In this document: positions 1 through 11,935 of the stretch, piece by piece
Layout: the number at the start of each line of letters is the position of its first letter
Numbering within the stretch: the first letter of the stretch is position 1
Origin: Raffaelea ambrosiae
Taxonomy: Eukaryota > Ascomycota > Sordariomycetes > Ophiostomatales > Ophiostomataceae
DNA length: 64,000 bases
Direction of reading: 5' to 3'
NCBI GenBank assembly: GCA_002778195.1
Contig: PCDI01000001.1
Span: 5,901,338-5,965,337 of the forward strand
Made by a program: the position numbers and the translations under genes
Notes under the pieces: model-generated
Database searches by the model: none
Told to the model about the DNA's origin: nothing
Seen by the model: the letters and a program-made list of their open reading frames with translations, nothing else

Positions 1-149
1 ATGCTGTCCCACGCATGGTGGTGTGCTGAGGCGGAAGCAGCATAAAGACAGCAAGCTTCGAGAGAACCAAAAAAAAAGAGACATCGGATAATACGGTCCT
101 GCCCCAAAAACTTTCGAAAAGGTATCCTCAGTCCATTCACCGTCTCATA

Positions 150-1089
150 ATGCCGACTGATGCAGAAATGAGGGAGCGGCAGACTCGGTACCAAGAGGAT
201 TTGCCAGGGGACAGAGACAAAGCCTGGAAGCTGCTCTCAGGATACAGCAAGATCCCACCAGATGAAATCGAGGCTCATCTTCGTTCCGTGGTATGATTGC
301 TTTCGCTTCAGTTTACGGAAGACGTCATATCGTATACTCACATACCGTCGGCAGAGAGACCGTGCCTGGAAGATTTTCCCGTACAGTTGCATCGGCGGAT
401 GGCGCTTCCTCGACCTGTATGTGACCACCCTGCCCGAGTACCCTGTCGTTGTGAAGCGGCTGCAGACAGGTGAGCACCTGCTCGACGCGGGCTGCTGCTT
501 TGGGTATGTGCTGCGACAGCTGGCTTTCGATGGCGTGCCTGCCGACCACTTGGTAGGCTCAGACTTGCTCCCTGAGTTTCTCAACTTGGGCTACGAGCTG
601 TTCCGAGACCGAGACACCTTTGCGGGCCGGTTTGTGGCGGGCGACATGCTGGATCAACCCGAGACCGAAGGAGGTGGTGGCGATGCAAAATTGGCTCCTC
701 TCAACGGCTCCTTTGACATCATCCACGCAGCCAGCTTTTTTCATCTGTTCAGCTGGGAAGACCAGGTACGTCTGGGCGAGCGCATCATTCAGTTCTTCCG
801 CCCAGAATCAGAAGTCGTGGCGGATGGGCAGGAGGTGCTCGCACGGCCGCGCATGTTGTTTGGACGACAGGTGGGCCTAGACAAGCCGGTTGATCGGGCC
901 ACTCTGGCTGCCCGGGGACAGTATCGCTTTCACCACAATCCACAGACGTTGCAGCAGCTATGGGATGAGATTGGTGAGCATACGAACACTCAGTGGCGCG
1001 TGGATGCGCGGCTGGTACCGAGCAAGAGGAAGGCCAGAGACGGCAGGTCTGAAGGGAAGACGATCCAGTTTGCTATTTACAAAAGCTAA
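150..1089 (+). CDS. SAM-dependent methyltransferase (fungal small-molecule type)
   Basis: Class I methyltransferase of about 291 residues, probably cytosolic and acting on a small metabolite. Two exons are inferred: 150-290 and 355-1089, with a 64-nt GT-AG intron in phase 0. The first ATG in frame (150) gives a short N-terminus ending in EAHLRSV. Exon 2 opens with RDRAWKIFPYSCIG, a block typical of the fungal family that includes AusD-like meroterpenoid methyltransferases. SAM motif I is LLDAGCCFG near residues 89-97. GSDLLPEFLNLGYELF follows, then DIIHAASFFHLFSW before the C-terminal strands. No biosynthetic cluster surrounds it, so the substrate cannot be inferred. The fold is confident; the reaction is not. 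Confidence 0.85.
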
Positions 1090-1714
1090 GCCCGAAATCA
1101 CCAAACGAAAATACTTTGTCTCATTTCATGCTATGCTATGACAATCCGTTTGAAGTCTTTTTCAGCCTATTGGCAGAGGCCGTTTTGGCAACTTGTATCC
1201 GGGCTATGGTAGTGTAATACATATTGATGTATCTTAATGTGTGGCTATGTATGACATGTTGAGCTCGAATGTGGCGCTAAACCCCCTTGAAGGAAAGGTG
1301 CAGGAAAGTGTGGAACTCTTCTGTTTGGCAGACATGTCGAGCCAAGGCTAGTTACCATTCCTCTTTTATAGAATGAGCGAAGGATAATCTTTTGTTAGCC
1401 TCTTCCTTGTTTCCTTTATCATCTTCCTTTCTTTTTTGCTTCATCTATTTATTTATTCATCTTAGGCTTCCTCTTTGTTACTGTCATTGTCATCAAACCG
1501 GCCTCGTGTAATGGCTCTTGTAGCCGTGAACATGAAACGGGATGCACATCAACACAGCCTTCTCGAGGTCCGTGAACCACGTGTCATTTACCCGTGTAAC
1601 TGAGAAATCCACCTGTCTCTATTCTAATGAGCTGGAATGTGTGATAGCTATTTGGCCTATCCTAGAATTTCGAATGATTTTTTTTTTATGTCCCAGACTC
1701 CAAAGCGTCAAGCC
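1090..1714. other. Intergenic region, 3' UTR and promoter
   Basis: No gene seen. It holds the 3' flank of the methyltransferase and the upstream region of the SET-domain gene. A pyrimidine-rich tract at about 1375-1480 is the only visible compositional feature. Confidence 0.6.
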
Positions 1715-3322
1715 ATGATAGAATACAGTGGCGCGTCCTGGCCGTTTTGGCTCTTTACATTTCTCTTGCATATCCCTCTGCCCGTTTTTTCCATTGGTTC
1801 TCCAGTGTCGCATGCGTCTCCGTGGCCACCAACGATTGAATTTGTAACAGCAGATTTACCTACATGCCGCCTCAAACCATACAGAAAGGCCAGTGATCAT
1901 AGACGCTCCACACGGCCGAATACATCAGATCAGTCATGGAACCAATGGCACTGCAGGTTGGTGGGCAGGAAAGAATTCTGTGCCTACACGAACCTATCAT
2001 TCAACAATGGTACAGGGGTGTCAGTCATAACAAGTGAAGACAGGCTGGAAAAGATGGCCTCCAACACAGTTTTTGACTCCACAGACTCGAGAGATTGGCC
2101 ACCCCTAGACCAAGGCGCAACGGCAGGACAGGCCTGGACAGAGATGGGCATTCCAGGGAAAGGAGAGGGTCTTGTGGCGGCAAGACCAATCCGGGCGGGT
2201 GAACGAATCATGACGAGGACACCGGGCTTGATGGTGGACGGCAAAGCCATTGATGGCCTGGACGTGTCCGGCCTGTCGGCTCTCTTGGCGGATGCTACTG
2301 CACATCTTCCGCCTGATCACAGCGCCGCCATTTTCAACCTGTCTGGTCTTTCTGGAACGACAGCAGGAGACGCAGCCTACCGCATCTTTGCAGCCAATGC
2401 ATTCCGCACAGGCATTGGCGACGGCGAGCCAGACCTTCACTCTGTTTTCCGGGATGGTGAGAGAGAGAGAACCCCTCCACCCTTCCCCCCTCCTCCCTGC
2501 AGGGCCCTGCATATATGCATGTTGTGCATGTCTGCAAGATCCCGGCCGCCAACATGCGGCATCGGCTACAGACATGGACACTAACTTACAACCAACTATT
2601 TTGGTTTTGAATAAACAGTGTCGCGCATAAACCACGGTTGCCAGCCAAACTGCGCCTACTTCTTCAATGCGGCAACGCTGACGCAAAGTGTGTTTGCTGT
2701 GATGGATGTGATGTCCGGCGAGGAGCTGACGATTGGGTACATTGAGTATGTGGCAGGCAGGGTAGTCAACTGCCAAGGCGTTATCTTGAAACCAGAACAC
2801 GGTCCTTCTATTGACTGACACAGGACTAGCCCCGTCCAGACTCGCGAAGAACGGCATGCCCACCTCCACCGCCATTGGGGCTTCCGGTGCACTTGTTCCC
2901 GCTGCTCGGCCCAGCCGCACATTATCGCTGAGTCCGACGAGCGCGTCCGTTCGATCCGTGCTCTCTGGAAAGAGCTGGACAACTACACAATCGACGGCAC
3001 GGGAACGCCAGCCAAGGCCGAGCTGCTGGTTCTCCTGTGCGAGCTCGAGGGCCTGCACGGACGCATGCACGAGGCGCTGTACCGCCTGGCGCTCGAATGG
3101 AACGGTGTGGGCGATGGCGTGCGAGCCACGCAGGCAGCACGGCGATGCTTGGCGCGAGGCCTGCTAGTCCGGGGTCCCGATCAGGTGTTTGTGCGCAGCA
3201 TGCAGGAACTGATTGCTGATCCGGCGAAGCATTGGAGCTGGAGATTCCGGGAAAGGGCTAGAGAGCTCAGAGAAGCCGAGAACAGGGGGGGGCTAGAAAG
3301 GCTAAACCAACCGACAACCTAG
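1715..3322 (+). CDS. SET-domain protein with N-terminal signal peptide
   Basis: Lysine-methyltransferase-fold protein of about 455 residues. Exons are inferred at 1715-2456, 2619-2745 and 2824-3322, and both introns join in frame. The start at 1715 was chosen because it begins a hydrophobic leader (WPFWLFTFLLHIPLPVFSIG). An ATG 27 bases upstream is also in frame. Then come a Cys-rich segment with FCAYTN, the SET start (GIPGKGEGLVAARPIRAGER), the catalytic signature SRINHGCQPNC assembled across the first splice junction, GEELTIGYIE, and a post-SET-like FRCTCSRCS. Fungi have many such proteins resembling SMYD/SET5; activity on histones is unproven. An ER or secreted location is suggested only by the leader. 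The intron positions are well constrained by the SET motif. Confidence 0.85.
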
Positions 3323-4253
3323 AAGGCCGAAGCTCAGATGACAGTTCTGTGATTGGACCATATTTTAGAAGTGAGTTGGTTGTGTGGTCTCATATTCGAA
3401 AAAAAAGACATGCAAGGGGACGACTCGTTGCCAAGCAAGGTGTGCCTGTTTGTCAGAATTCTGGTGTTGCTTTTTTTTGTCTTTTTTTCTGTTCTTCTAT
3501 TAACATCAATCCCCATAACCTCACAGTTGTAACAGGTATTCTTTGCGGTGTCTCGGCACTCGGACGGTAAAGTAATTAAAGAAGAGATGAAGAAACAGAT
3601 AGATGTAGTCCATTTCCCAGTCCTCTTCTAGATTGACATGTCCAGATTCTTTCTGGTCGAAAGAAGAACAGAGTTTTGTGTGACAAACTAGGGAACAAAC
3701 AGTCAAAGGACAACTTTATGACTCGTAAATGTACCTTGTAACTAGTTATGTCGTACATTCTGCAGAAAGAAGAAAAATACCCGCCCACAAACCACAAGGA
3801 GCCTGCATTGGAAGGATTGGTCTCCCTTGACAGGCTGCACCGTTAAGCACTGGCAACGGACATCACGACAGGGTCTTGTGGAACAATTGCTTTACACCAA
3901 ACACAGCCTGGTCCAAATCCGGGCAGGATCATAAATAAAGAGCCAGCAAGGGATCCCAGCGGCGTTGTTTCCTTGCCTGGCCCTGGTTTCTTCTTTTTTT
4001 TTTTTTTTAATTTCTTGGTCAACTCTGTTGTCTGTCCTTTTTGCATCCTCTTCGTGTATATAAGAAGCAAGAAAGAGAATTCCTGAAAGTCTGTCTGTCC
4101 TCTGCATTCGGAAAACTTGGCCACACTCCCTCATTCAGTCACTCGCTTAATTACACACACTCTCTTGACGTGGCAGCCTCTTGTCATATTTACTTAAAAT
4201 CGTTTCGCCCATTTGCGTGTTTCATACGAACACTATAAGAGAACAACGATAAC
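3323..4253. other. Intergenic region
   Basis: No gene seen. It contains a T-rich tract near 3988-4006 and the upstream region of the mucin-like gene. Short open frames on the minus strand lack codon bias and recognisable domains. Confidence 0.55.
4057..4064 (+). promoter_or_regulatory. TATA-box-like element
   Basis: TATATAAG lies about 190 bases upstream of the mucin-like gene's ATG at 4254. It is the only good TATA match in that upstream region and is compatible with a regulated cell-surface gene. Function is inferred from sequence and position only. Confidence 0.4.
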
Positions 4254-5194
4254 ATGAAGAACTGTAGTAGTTTGCTCGTTCTTGGCCTGGCTGCGGCTGT
4301 GGCTCACGGGTATGTATTTTCTTTTAACCCCCAGTGCATATCGTGGGATTGTGAACAACTTCATCCTGTATTTTTGAGTTTGCATCGCTCCTTCGGTTGG
4401 CTAACACTATGTTTCTCAGAACATCGCCCCAGCCCGCGTCGACTACCTCGACCTCAATGATTTCGGATACAACCACCAGCCAACACATGGAGCAGCCCTC
4501 TCCGTCGAGCACGGGAAAGGGCGCCATCGCCGACGAAGGCACTAGCACGGTGACCTTGACCACCACCAGGACCTCATGCGTAACGACCACCCGCAGCTCC
4601 ACCTCACCGTCTACTGCCGGAACCCCCAAGTCCAGCACGACTGTTTCGGTCACCTGGCCCACGTCGTCGACTGGATCCCATACAACCTCTAGTCAGATTA
4701 TTTACTCGCCGGCATCCTCCTTAACTATGAACCCGACATCGTCAACTACCCACCTGACGTCGTCGACAACGACAGGTAATGTAAAAACGACTACTGGGAC
4801 TACGCACTCGTCGTCTTTGTCGTCAACAACATCGACTGCCAAAGCGGCGCCATCCCCTGCGCAATCTTCTACATTGTCTGCTCTATCGGCTTCAAATGGA
4901 TCTGTGACTTCGGTCAGCTCGACAGTCACCCCCACATCTCCACCCAACACGACTTCGCTTTCGATGATGACGGCAACTGGTTGCTACAACTCCTCGGCAA
5001 GCAATGATCCGTCGGCGGCCGTCAGTGGGTGCTTTGTTGGTTCAACACTGTCGCCGCCGCCGACAACGAAATCCACTTCGTCACCGACATCGTCCATTGT
5101 GCAGGGTCTGGCGGCGCCAGCTGGGGGCCGACCAGGGAGTAGCCTAGCTGGGATCGTATTTGGCCTTCTTGTCGGCGTAGGGGTGATGCTGTGA
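4254..5194 (+). CDS. Ser/Thr-rich GPI-anchored cell-surface protein
   Basis: Mucin-like protein of about 276 residues from two exons (4254-4309 and 4420-5194). The first exon encodes the secretory leader MKNCSSLLVLGLAAAVAHG. The mature part is almost entirely Ser, Thr and Pro, with clusters such as TTTSQ, SSTTTG and PPPTTKSTSS, so heavy O-glycosylation is expected. One short Cys pair (GCYNSSAS...SGCFVG) interrupts it. The C-terminus is small residues followed by a hydrophobic tail (SLAGIVFGLLVGVGVML) with no basic end, the usual layout of a GPI-attachment signal. No enzyme domain is visible. It is probably a cell-wall or surface protein; the role is unknown. Neighbours give no hint. Confidence 0.75.
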
Positions 5195-5423
5195 GTGTAG
5201 TTTATTGGGAGTCAAGACCAAACATATATCGTGGAAAGAGTTTTTGGAGAGGATGACTTAAAAAAAGAAACAAAACAAAAAAACCCTTCGTCTTTGTTGC
5301 GTGTGCTCCAATAGTTTAATCATAATATAACAAAAAAAAAGTGTCCAGTCTGGACACTTTCTTCGTTAAATCATCGAAGTCTCAATTAATATGTTGGCAT
5401 GCGTCGATGTCTCCTCCAGTCGT

Positions 5424-6224
5424 TTACATGTCCATAATCAGTTGCGCTGCCACCTTTTGCAAAACGTCCACCTGGTAGAATTAGTGGTTGTTGGTGAAGA
5501 GAAGAAAGAGGTACAGAAAAAAAGAGCATGAATAACAACAGCACGGAAACAGAGGGGAAAAAACAGAAGCAAACACAACACGTACATCCATAAACCCTCC
5601 CTGGGGCCGCTCTGCAACGGACCGCGCTACCGCCTCGCTCACAAATATCTCCATGTATTTGTTCACCGTGCTATTGGCGTCCTGGGTGATGCGCGTGTTG
5701 GGTTTTTGGAAGACGTGGTGGAGGAGCCGGGTAAGGAGTTCGGGTGGGATGGCCGGCTTGGTCGTTTTGGTGTCATTATCGAGGTCGTCGTCGAGGTTGT
5801 CGATATCGTCGAGATTGAAGTCATCGAGGCTGTTGCCGTCTTTGCGGACAGCACTTGGAAGATGTTCTCCTCGCATGCTCGGTCGGCCATTGACACGGGT
5901 AGTCTCTTCCGGCATGCTCCGTCGACGTGTCTTCGCACGAGAAGTTTCCACCACCTCCTCCTCTTCCTCCTCCTCAACCTCGTCCTCTTCCAACATCTCG
6001 TCCCCCTCCTCGTCGTCCTCAACGAGACTGCTTTGGGCGTGTGTCCGCTTCGCAATCTTCTTCTGTGGTGGTATTGTCGGCCGCGGCGGCTTAAATGCAC
6101 CTTGGCCCCCACTGATCCCTCCTCCTCGTCCCCCGAGGCTAGCCCGCGACGGAGGCCGTCCTCGGCTGCGGCCTTGTCCGCGGACGGAGCTCTGGGGCAT
6201 CGCGGCAGATATTTGTGGCGGCAT
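5424..6224 (-). CDS. mhf2: CENP-X / Mhf2 histone-fold protein
   Basis: Histone-fold subunit of the CENP-S/CENP-X (Mhf1-Mhf2) complex, which acts in the inner kinetochore and with FANCM-type helicases at stalled forks. Two exons are inferred: 5586-6224 and the 48-base terminal exon 5424-5471. They join in phase 0 as GGFMD then VDVLQKVAAQLIMDM. The conserved domain is only the last ~75 residues (PPELLTRLLHHVFQK, TVNKYMEIFVSEAVARSVAE). It is preceded by ~150 residues of low complexity with an RG-rich start and long acidic runs (EEDEVEEEEEEEVVE). Yeast Mhf2 is about 80 residues, so this ~228-residue form has a large extension. The start at 6224 was preferred over a further in-frame upstream ATG that lies in repeat-rich sequence. 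Confidence 0.85.
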
Positions 6225-7448
6225 TGTGTAGTGTGTGTATGTGTGTGTGCGCGCGTGTGTAGTCGAGAAGGTAGGTGGGAGTAATAGAGTCGCGTCAACT
6301 GGGAATCTACAGTGCAAACGTGTAAGTAACGTGCTTAAGCTTGGGACAGTGCAGGGGAGAGAGAGGGTGGGCAGATCAGCACACAATGTAACGTACTTGA
6401 TCCAAAGTTGCCACCAACGAGAAGAGCACAGTCTCTCGCGCGTCAGATCTCTCGAGATCTAACACTGCGCATCAATCTCGAGTCTCGTCGCGTGGCTTGA
6501 TTGACGCAGAAGTAGAGACGCGTTAACAGTTTAGCAATGGTGGGCTCGATAGCTACATAGTAAAGGCCCTCCAAAGCTCTCTCGGGTGTCGTCTGCTGTC
6601 GCCTTTAGCTGGTTGTATTCTGGAAAGGCTAGATCTTTCTCTTGTCACGTCATGTCAATTTAACTGACAGGTAGCTTTGCCGTCGACCCCAGATCTACAG
6701 CAATCGAATGTTTTCTGCATCACCCAATCCACCCATCTTGGTCTTTGCGGGGTGTAAATACGTAGTCACGTGGCGCTATATGGGAGCTAGTTAGTTAACT
6801 CGCCTTAACTAACCCACACTTCAATCGGCGCGGTTATGTAGTCTTTCAAACACACTCTTTTGACCAGGTCTTTCGACCAGGAACTATAGAAAGAATATTC
6901 TATCGAGTTGCATGCAATCAAAGGAAAATAGTAGTAAAAAAACAAGTAAAAAAAGGGTGGTCCGGGAAGTACAAGTTCGACTGCAGCGAGATGCTTCGTT
7001 GGCCAAAGGGAAGAATACATGGGGGGGAAACCGTTTCTCGAGATTGTGAATAAATTACAGCGCCAAAAACAAAAAGGCATATGGAAAAGCTCCTGAGCTC
7101 TCAGGAGCAGAGCCAACACGCCAGGCCATATAATGACGCATAGCCCGCTTCCCATCGCCGTCTTTCCATCCCAACCTTGCCATCAACCTTGCGTCTTTCC
7201 CTTTCTTTGTCCCTTCTTTCTCTCTCTCGTTGACCTCTTCCATTCTTTATGCTTTTTTTTACCGGGCATCAGTCCATGCCAGCAGCAAAAAAAAATCCAA
7301 ATCTATCATCCACCACCCGTGAACAAGGGAAACAGCCCGTCCCCTCGTCCTTTCTCTTCTTCGTCCCCCGCTCGGGCGGCTTCGTCAAGCGACAATAGCC
7401 ATCCTTGTTGATTTTGTACAGGAGAGTTCAGCACATTCAGCGAAGCGC
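6225..7448. other. Intergenic region with a TG microsatellite
   Basis: No gene seen. It holds the upstream region of the CENP-X gene and the 3' flank of the ADP/ATP carrier. Short open frames here lack domains. Confidence 0.55.
6226..6262. repeat. TG/GC-rich dinucleotide microsatellite
   Basis: An imperfect run of TG with an embedded CG segment lies immediately upstream of the CENP-X start codon, so it would fall in the 5' leader. Length variation between strains is likely. Confidence 0.7.
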
Positions 7449-9280
7449 TTATTTGAAGGCCTTGCCGAACATGATGATCTGGAGCTGATCGTAGATAGAC
7501 AGCACACCAGCACCGGCGACACCACGGAGAATGTTGGCACCAGCACCCTTGAAGAGCGACTTGGTACCCTCCTTGGCGACGATCTGCCGGAAGGCATCGA
7601 GGGAGCTCTTGTACTTGACGGCCTGACCAGAGGTCATCATCATGCGACGACGGACAGTGTCAAGAGGGTACGAGGCAATACCGGCACCAGTGGTGACAGT
7701 CCAGCCGAGCAGGAAGGAAGCCAGGAAGTTGTCGGCCAGAGGACCAACCAGGACAACAGGCTTGATGGAGTCGTACAGACCGAAGTACAGACCACGGTAC
7801 ACAATGATACCAGCGACAGAGGGACCGAAACCACGGTACAGACCAGCAAGACCGTCAGAAGCCAGAGTCTTGCGGTAGACGTCAACCAGACCGTTGAATT
7901 GACGGTCACCGCCACCCTTGGCCGACTTGGCGTCGTTGGCCAGACGGGTACGGGCGTAGTCCAGGGAGTAGACGAACAGCAGCGAGGTGGCACCAGCAGC
8001 ACCACCGGAGGCCAGGTTACCAGCCATCCACAGAGCGTAGCCGTCCTTGTCCTTCTTGTAGCCGAACATCTTCTTGAACTTGTCACGGAAGGCAAAGTTC
8101 AGGGCCTGGGTAGGGAAGTACCGAATGACGTTGGCAGTGTTGCCACGCCACAGAGACATGACACCCTCATCGGCGGCGGTACGCTTGAAGCAGTCGACGA
8201 TACCCTCGTAACGACGGTCCAGGCGGCCCTGCTTCATCATCTCATCCTGCGGGCGGTTGTTAGCATGCTGCCGCTGCTGCTACTGATGCTCCTCCTTTGC
8301 AAGCACCTCGGGCCGGTCTATGCCCAGAGCCGAATTGACTAGTTCACGTGATACGTGGGGGGGAAGGCAAAACGGCGTTCCCGGTCAAGACTCCCATATC
8401 GCGGCCTCACAGGTACCCGCAGCCATTCCATAGCGTAAGCGCCCGGCTGATGCGGCAGCGCCCACGTGAATGCTAGTCGGCGCACTCGAGAGGCGTTGAT
8501 GTGGCAGCTGCTGGTGCAGAAAAAGGGGCGGATAGAGGTTTGGGGAGCTTATCGCCAAAGTAAGGCTTTGACCACGTACCTGGTTCTGGACAAGAAGCTT
8601 GACACGCTCAATGGGAGCGGCAGCGGTCTTCGAGACGGCGGCAGAGACACCACCCACTATATTCAAATGGTCAGCGGGCTGCCTCTGTATGGCCTGCAAT
8701 TGCCAGGAAGAAAGGCAGACAGGCAGCGAAGACATGTTGTTATGTGCTGCTGCGCAGTAAAATGAATGCGCCGCGTCTGCCGTGGAGGGGGGAAGCATGT
8801 GCAACGACGGCGGGATTTTACATACTCAAGAAGTCGATGACGAAGGGCTGGCAAAAAGAGACAGAAGTTAGCGACCGGAGGGTCCATAGCAAAGACGTGC
8901 GTGTTAGACACAAGGGGGTTGGGCAGTTGCAAGCAGGAGTGTTCAAATCCGCGATAGGGAAGTAAAACGCCCTGCAAGAAGCCGAGAAGAACAGAGTATC
9001 ACAACAAGAGACCCAGGCTATTCGGGGGTGTTTTGCTCGCCGGAATCCCGGGTCATTGCGAAGCCCGAATGGAGCCAATGGCGCGCGTGCCAATTGAGAG
9101 CTTTATTGCGTTGCCTGTTTGTATAGGCAAGGATAGCCTGGGATAGGGCTTCGTGGATCGTGAGGGAATTCTAGCTTTCGCGGGCCAAAAAAAAAAAATC
9201 ACAAACGCAACCAGCCAGGGAATTGTCGGTCAGCTACTTACGGGCATGCCCCAGATGCGGATGTCATCCTTGGAAGCCAT
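7449..9280 (-). CDS. aac: Mitochondrial ADP/ATP carrier
   Basis: Inner-membrane carrier of 311 residues that exchanges cytosolic ADP for matrix ATP. Four exons are inferred: 9242-9280, 8826-8847, 8580-8656 and 7449-8246. They join cleanly as MASKDDIRIWGMP, then PFVIDFL, then MGGVSAAVSKTAAAPIERVK, then DEMMKQGRLDRR. The three carrier-repeat signatures are PIERVK, SLDYARTR and PLDTVRRR. The diagnostic nucleotide-carrier motif RRRMMM is present in the third repeat. Length matches the family. The introns (394, 169 and 333 bases) are long for this fungus, as in the nearby ribosomal-protein genes, while the coding sequence of the last exon is strongly C-ending, consistent with high expression. Confidence 0.97.
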
Positions 9281-11195
9281 TGCGACAACTGATCAAAGAC
9301 CGAGCTTTGAGGAGAAACGGAGCGGAGATGGAAAGAAAGAAGAAAGACGGCTGTGAATGCGATCCTGGTGCAAAGAATGAGAGGATGTCGAAGAAAAGAA
9401 GAGGAAAATAGAAGGAAAGGGAAGAGAGAAATAAGAAAAGGTAAAAATCGCAGGAAGGCGGGAAAAAATCCTCGGCTGCTAATTTATTAGGGGAAAGGGG
9501 GGGGAGGAACCAGAGGGAAACAGGAGGAGGGATTGAGAACGGGGGCAGAAAAAAATTGTAGCAGGGTGGACCACCGAGCGGCTTTGCCAGCTTGCTTCGT
9601 TCAGCGATTCTTTCCGGTCGCCACGCTAAATCTAAGATGGGCGACCCAGTTTTCTGTTGGTTTTGCGGTGCCCTGGATTGCGGGCAGCCAATGCTACGCA
9701 GTAGGATACATACCGCGGTGGTAAAGCCGCTGTCACCCACGGCAACGGGGAGCCAGTTTGTGTGAGAGTTTTTTTTTCCTGGCTGTGCGGCAATGCCCCT
9801 CAGGCTGTGCGCCATTGGCGGCCTGAGGCAGCCATTTAGGTTTTTTTAGCGCAAACGTCCTGTTTCTTCCATTGAGAATGCCGAGTCCCTCCGATGGCAA
9901 TTGTAACATTGGCCACTATCCTATTTCTTGGGCAGGTCTTATTTCCCTGGGCTCCTCTTATTAGTAGTTACTGTTGGAAAAACTCAACATAGCAGGTCGA
10001 AAGCTAGATACGGCGTTTCCGACGCGCATCGTGGAGACCGCTAAGTATGTATCTCGCGCACGAAGGATACGAGCTGCATACCAGGATATGTATATCTGTG
10101 TGAGGCCGCCGTTACGCAGCTGTGTTCGAAATACAGCGGTCTGTGACGTGCATGTTCCGCGTCTTCTGTGTTCTGCCAGGCCTTGTCTGGGGTAAGTACA
10201 GCCGCATCCAGAGAGAACATAATATTGTTCCGTATTACTTCAGCGGATGCGGGTAATTTGTACATCTGAAATGCCTCACAAAAGTACTATGTAGGGCAAC
10301 TGCTCACCTGCACTGTAAAATTATGCGCTGTAAAGATACCCAAGACATTCCTGCTGTCCTTCCACCTGTCCAGACCAAATCTCATCTTGAAATTCCGGAT
10401 GACCGGAGAATGACCCTCTTGATACTCCGCAACCCATTTTTTCTCGTCTTGCCCCTAACCCTCCTTTTCTCCAATCTCGATACGTTCCGTTCTCTAGCAG
10501 TTCTCTAGCCTGCCGACCATCCGTCTGTTTTGGGACAACATTCGGGAGGGCTGCAGCCTTGGCCAGGATTCGGTTATGAATGGTAGCTGTCTGTAAATTG
10601 CGATAAAGCCAACTGGGCTCTTTGTCATCATAAAACAGAGCCTTGGCAGGCTACCATTCTTAAAAGATTGCTCGCGTATCACGACGTCCACCAAAGTATC
10701 CGTCAGATTATTCACCGGAACTATTCCCGGTCGTGTTGATGACAGTGGACATCCATTAAATGCAAACCGGAACCGAGACCCAGAGCCTCAACCCACGCAT
10801 GCACTGTCTCAAATTGCTTGTCCTTTATTGCTTCACAGCAATTCGTACTCTACGTCGGGAGGTGCCAGAGTCAAACGACAACCTTTTTCATGCGATTTGT
10901 CTTTTATTTTTTTGGTTGGATCCAGAGCCATGTCCCGTATACCATTGGGCTTTTCCGGCTCTTTGCTGTACACACAAGGTCCCTTCAAGGGTGTATGTCC
11001 ATTTTGCATCGCTTTTCAACGAAAATCCATACCGCAGCGCGTCGTCGTAATATTCTTTGTAAATTTTTTATCCCTAACCGTGAAACCCTATCACAACTCC
11101 GCCCAAGCGCATCATATCAAGAGTGTGCTCCCAAGCGAATGGGGCGCGGCTTTTTGTTTGGTATAAATCCTTTCCATGCTCGACAGATAAACAAT
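9281..11195. other. Long intergenic region
   Basis: About 1.9 kb with no supportable gene. It includes the upstream region of the ADP/ATP carrier (a CCAAT box at 9688-9692) and the 3' flank of the S25 gene. I searched both strands for tRNA-like TPsiC arms and conserved domains and saw none. Open frames of up to ~140 codons at 10760-11240 look non-coding. Confidence 0.5.
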
Positions 11196-11935
11196 TTAGT
11201 CAGAGCCACCGACGGCGCGAGCTGGCACAATAGTTAGCATCGAGGTCCTGTAAGTGTGTCTCCCCCATGGCGGACGCTGTCGGAGTTCTCTGGCCGGACG
11301 AGCCTGGTGGCAAAGCCAACAAACAAGAGAACAAAACGACAACCGATATCTCCCAGGGGTTCTTTCAAGAATCCAACATACTGTAGATCTTCATCTTGCT
11401 GTGGCCAACAATCTGCTTGATCTGGCCCTTCTCCTCGAGATCCTTCAGGCACTTCCGTGCCAGGGAACCGTTGATCTTTAGTCTGTCGACAAGGGTGGCG
11501 ACGGTGACGAGGCGGTAAGACTGGACATCCTTGTACAGCTTCTCGGAAGTGGACTTGTCGAGAATGACGGCGTGCTGGGCCTTGTCCTTGACTGCGCGTG
11601 TGAAGATTCCCAGTTAGCCTTGCGCGTTCTCTTTGAAAAATTAAGAAGTCACCAGTTTTGAGCTCGTGCCATTCTCCGCCGCACTCCGCAACCCTGCGAC
11701 TTAGGGCAGCCAGGACCAGCGCAAAGATGGCATATATAAAGAGAAAAAGAAAGCATCACAGATGTTCCCATGTTCTTGGTCCATCGCTGCCGCCTCTCCC
11801 AATGCCACAAAATAGCATGTTTCGTCCCCCATTGTTTCGCCCTTCTTCTCGAGTTTTCAGACAGCGTCATAACTTACCCTTGCCCTTGGACCACTTCTTC
11901 TTCTGCTTCTTCGCACCAGTTGCTGCGGGAGCCAT
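11196..11935 (-). CDS. RPS25: 40S ribosomal protein S25 (eS25)
   Basis: Small-subunit ribosomal protein of 97 residues. Three exons are inferred: 11878-11935, 11382-11591 and a 26-base last exon at 11196-11221. They join as KKKWSKGK then VKDKAQHAVILDK, and KIY then TRAVGGSD followed by TAA. Without the last intron the frame would read past KIYS into nonconserved sequence; the intron has a GTATGT donor, a GCTAAC branch site and a CAG acceptor. The conserved core RLKINGSLARKCLKDLEEKG is present. The gene is divergent from RPS5, their start codons 515 bases apart, so the two probably share a promoter. Confidence 0.95.

Noticed and set aside
2105..3070. 321-codon open frame on the minus strand
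   Set aside because: Opposite the SET gene; crosses its introns without sign of coding and has no family match.
6225..6386. N-terminal extension of CENP-X to an ATG at 6386
   Set aside because: The extra 54 residues come from the TG microsatellite and flanking repeat-like sequence (THARTHTYTHYT) and look like leader.
10760..11240. Overlapping open frames of 96-139 codons
   Set aside because: No conserved motif, no splice-supported extension, and composition like the surrounding intergenic DNA.
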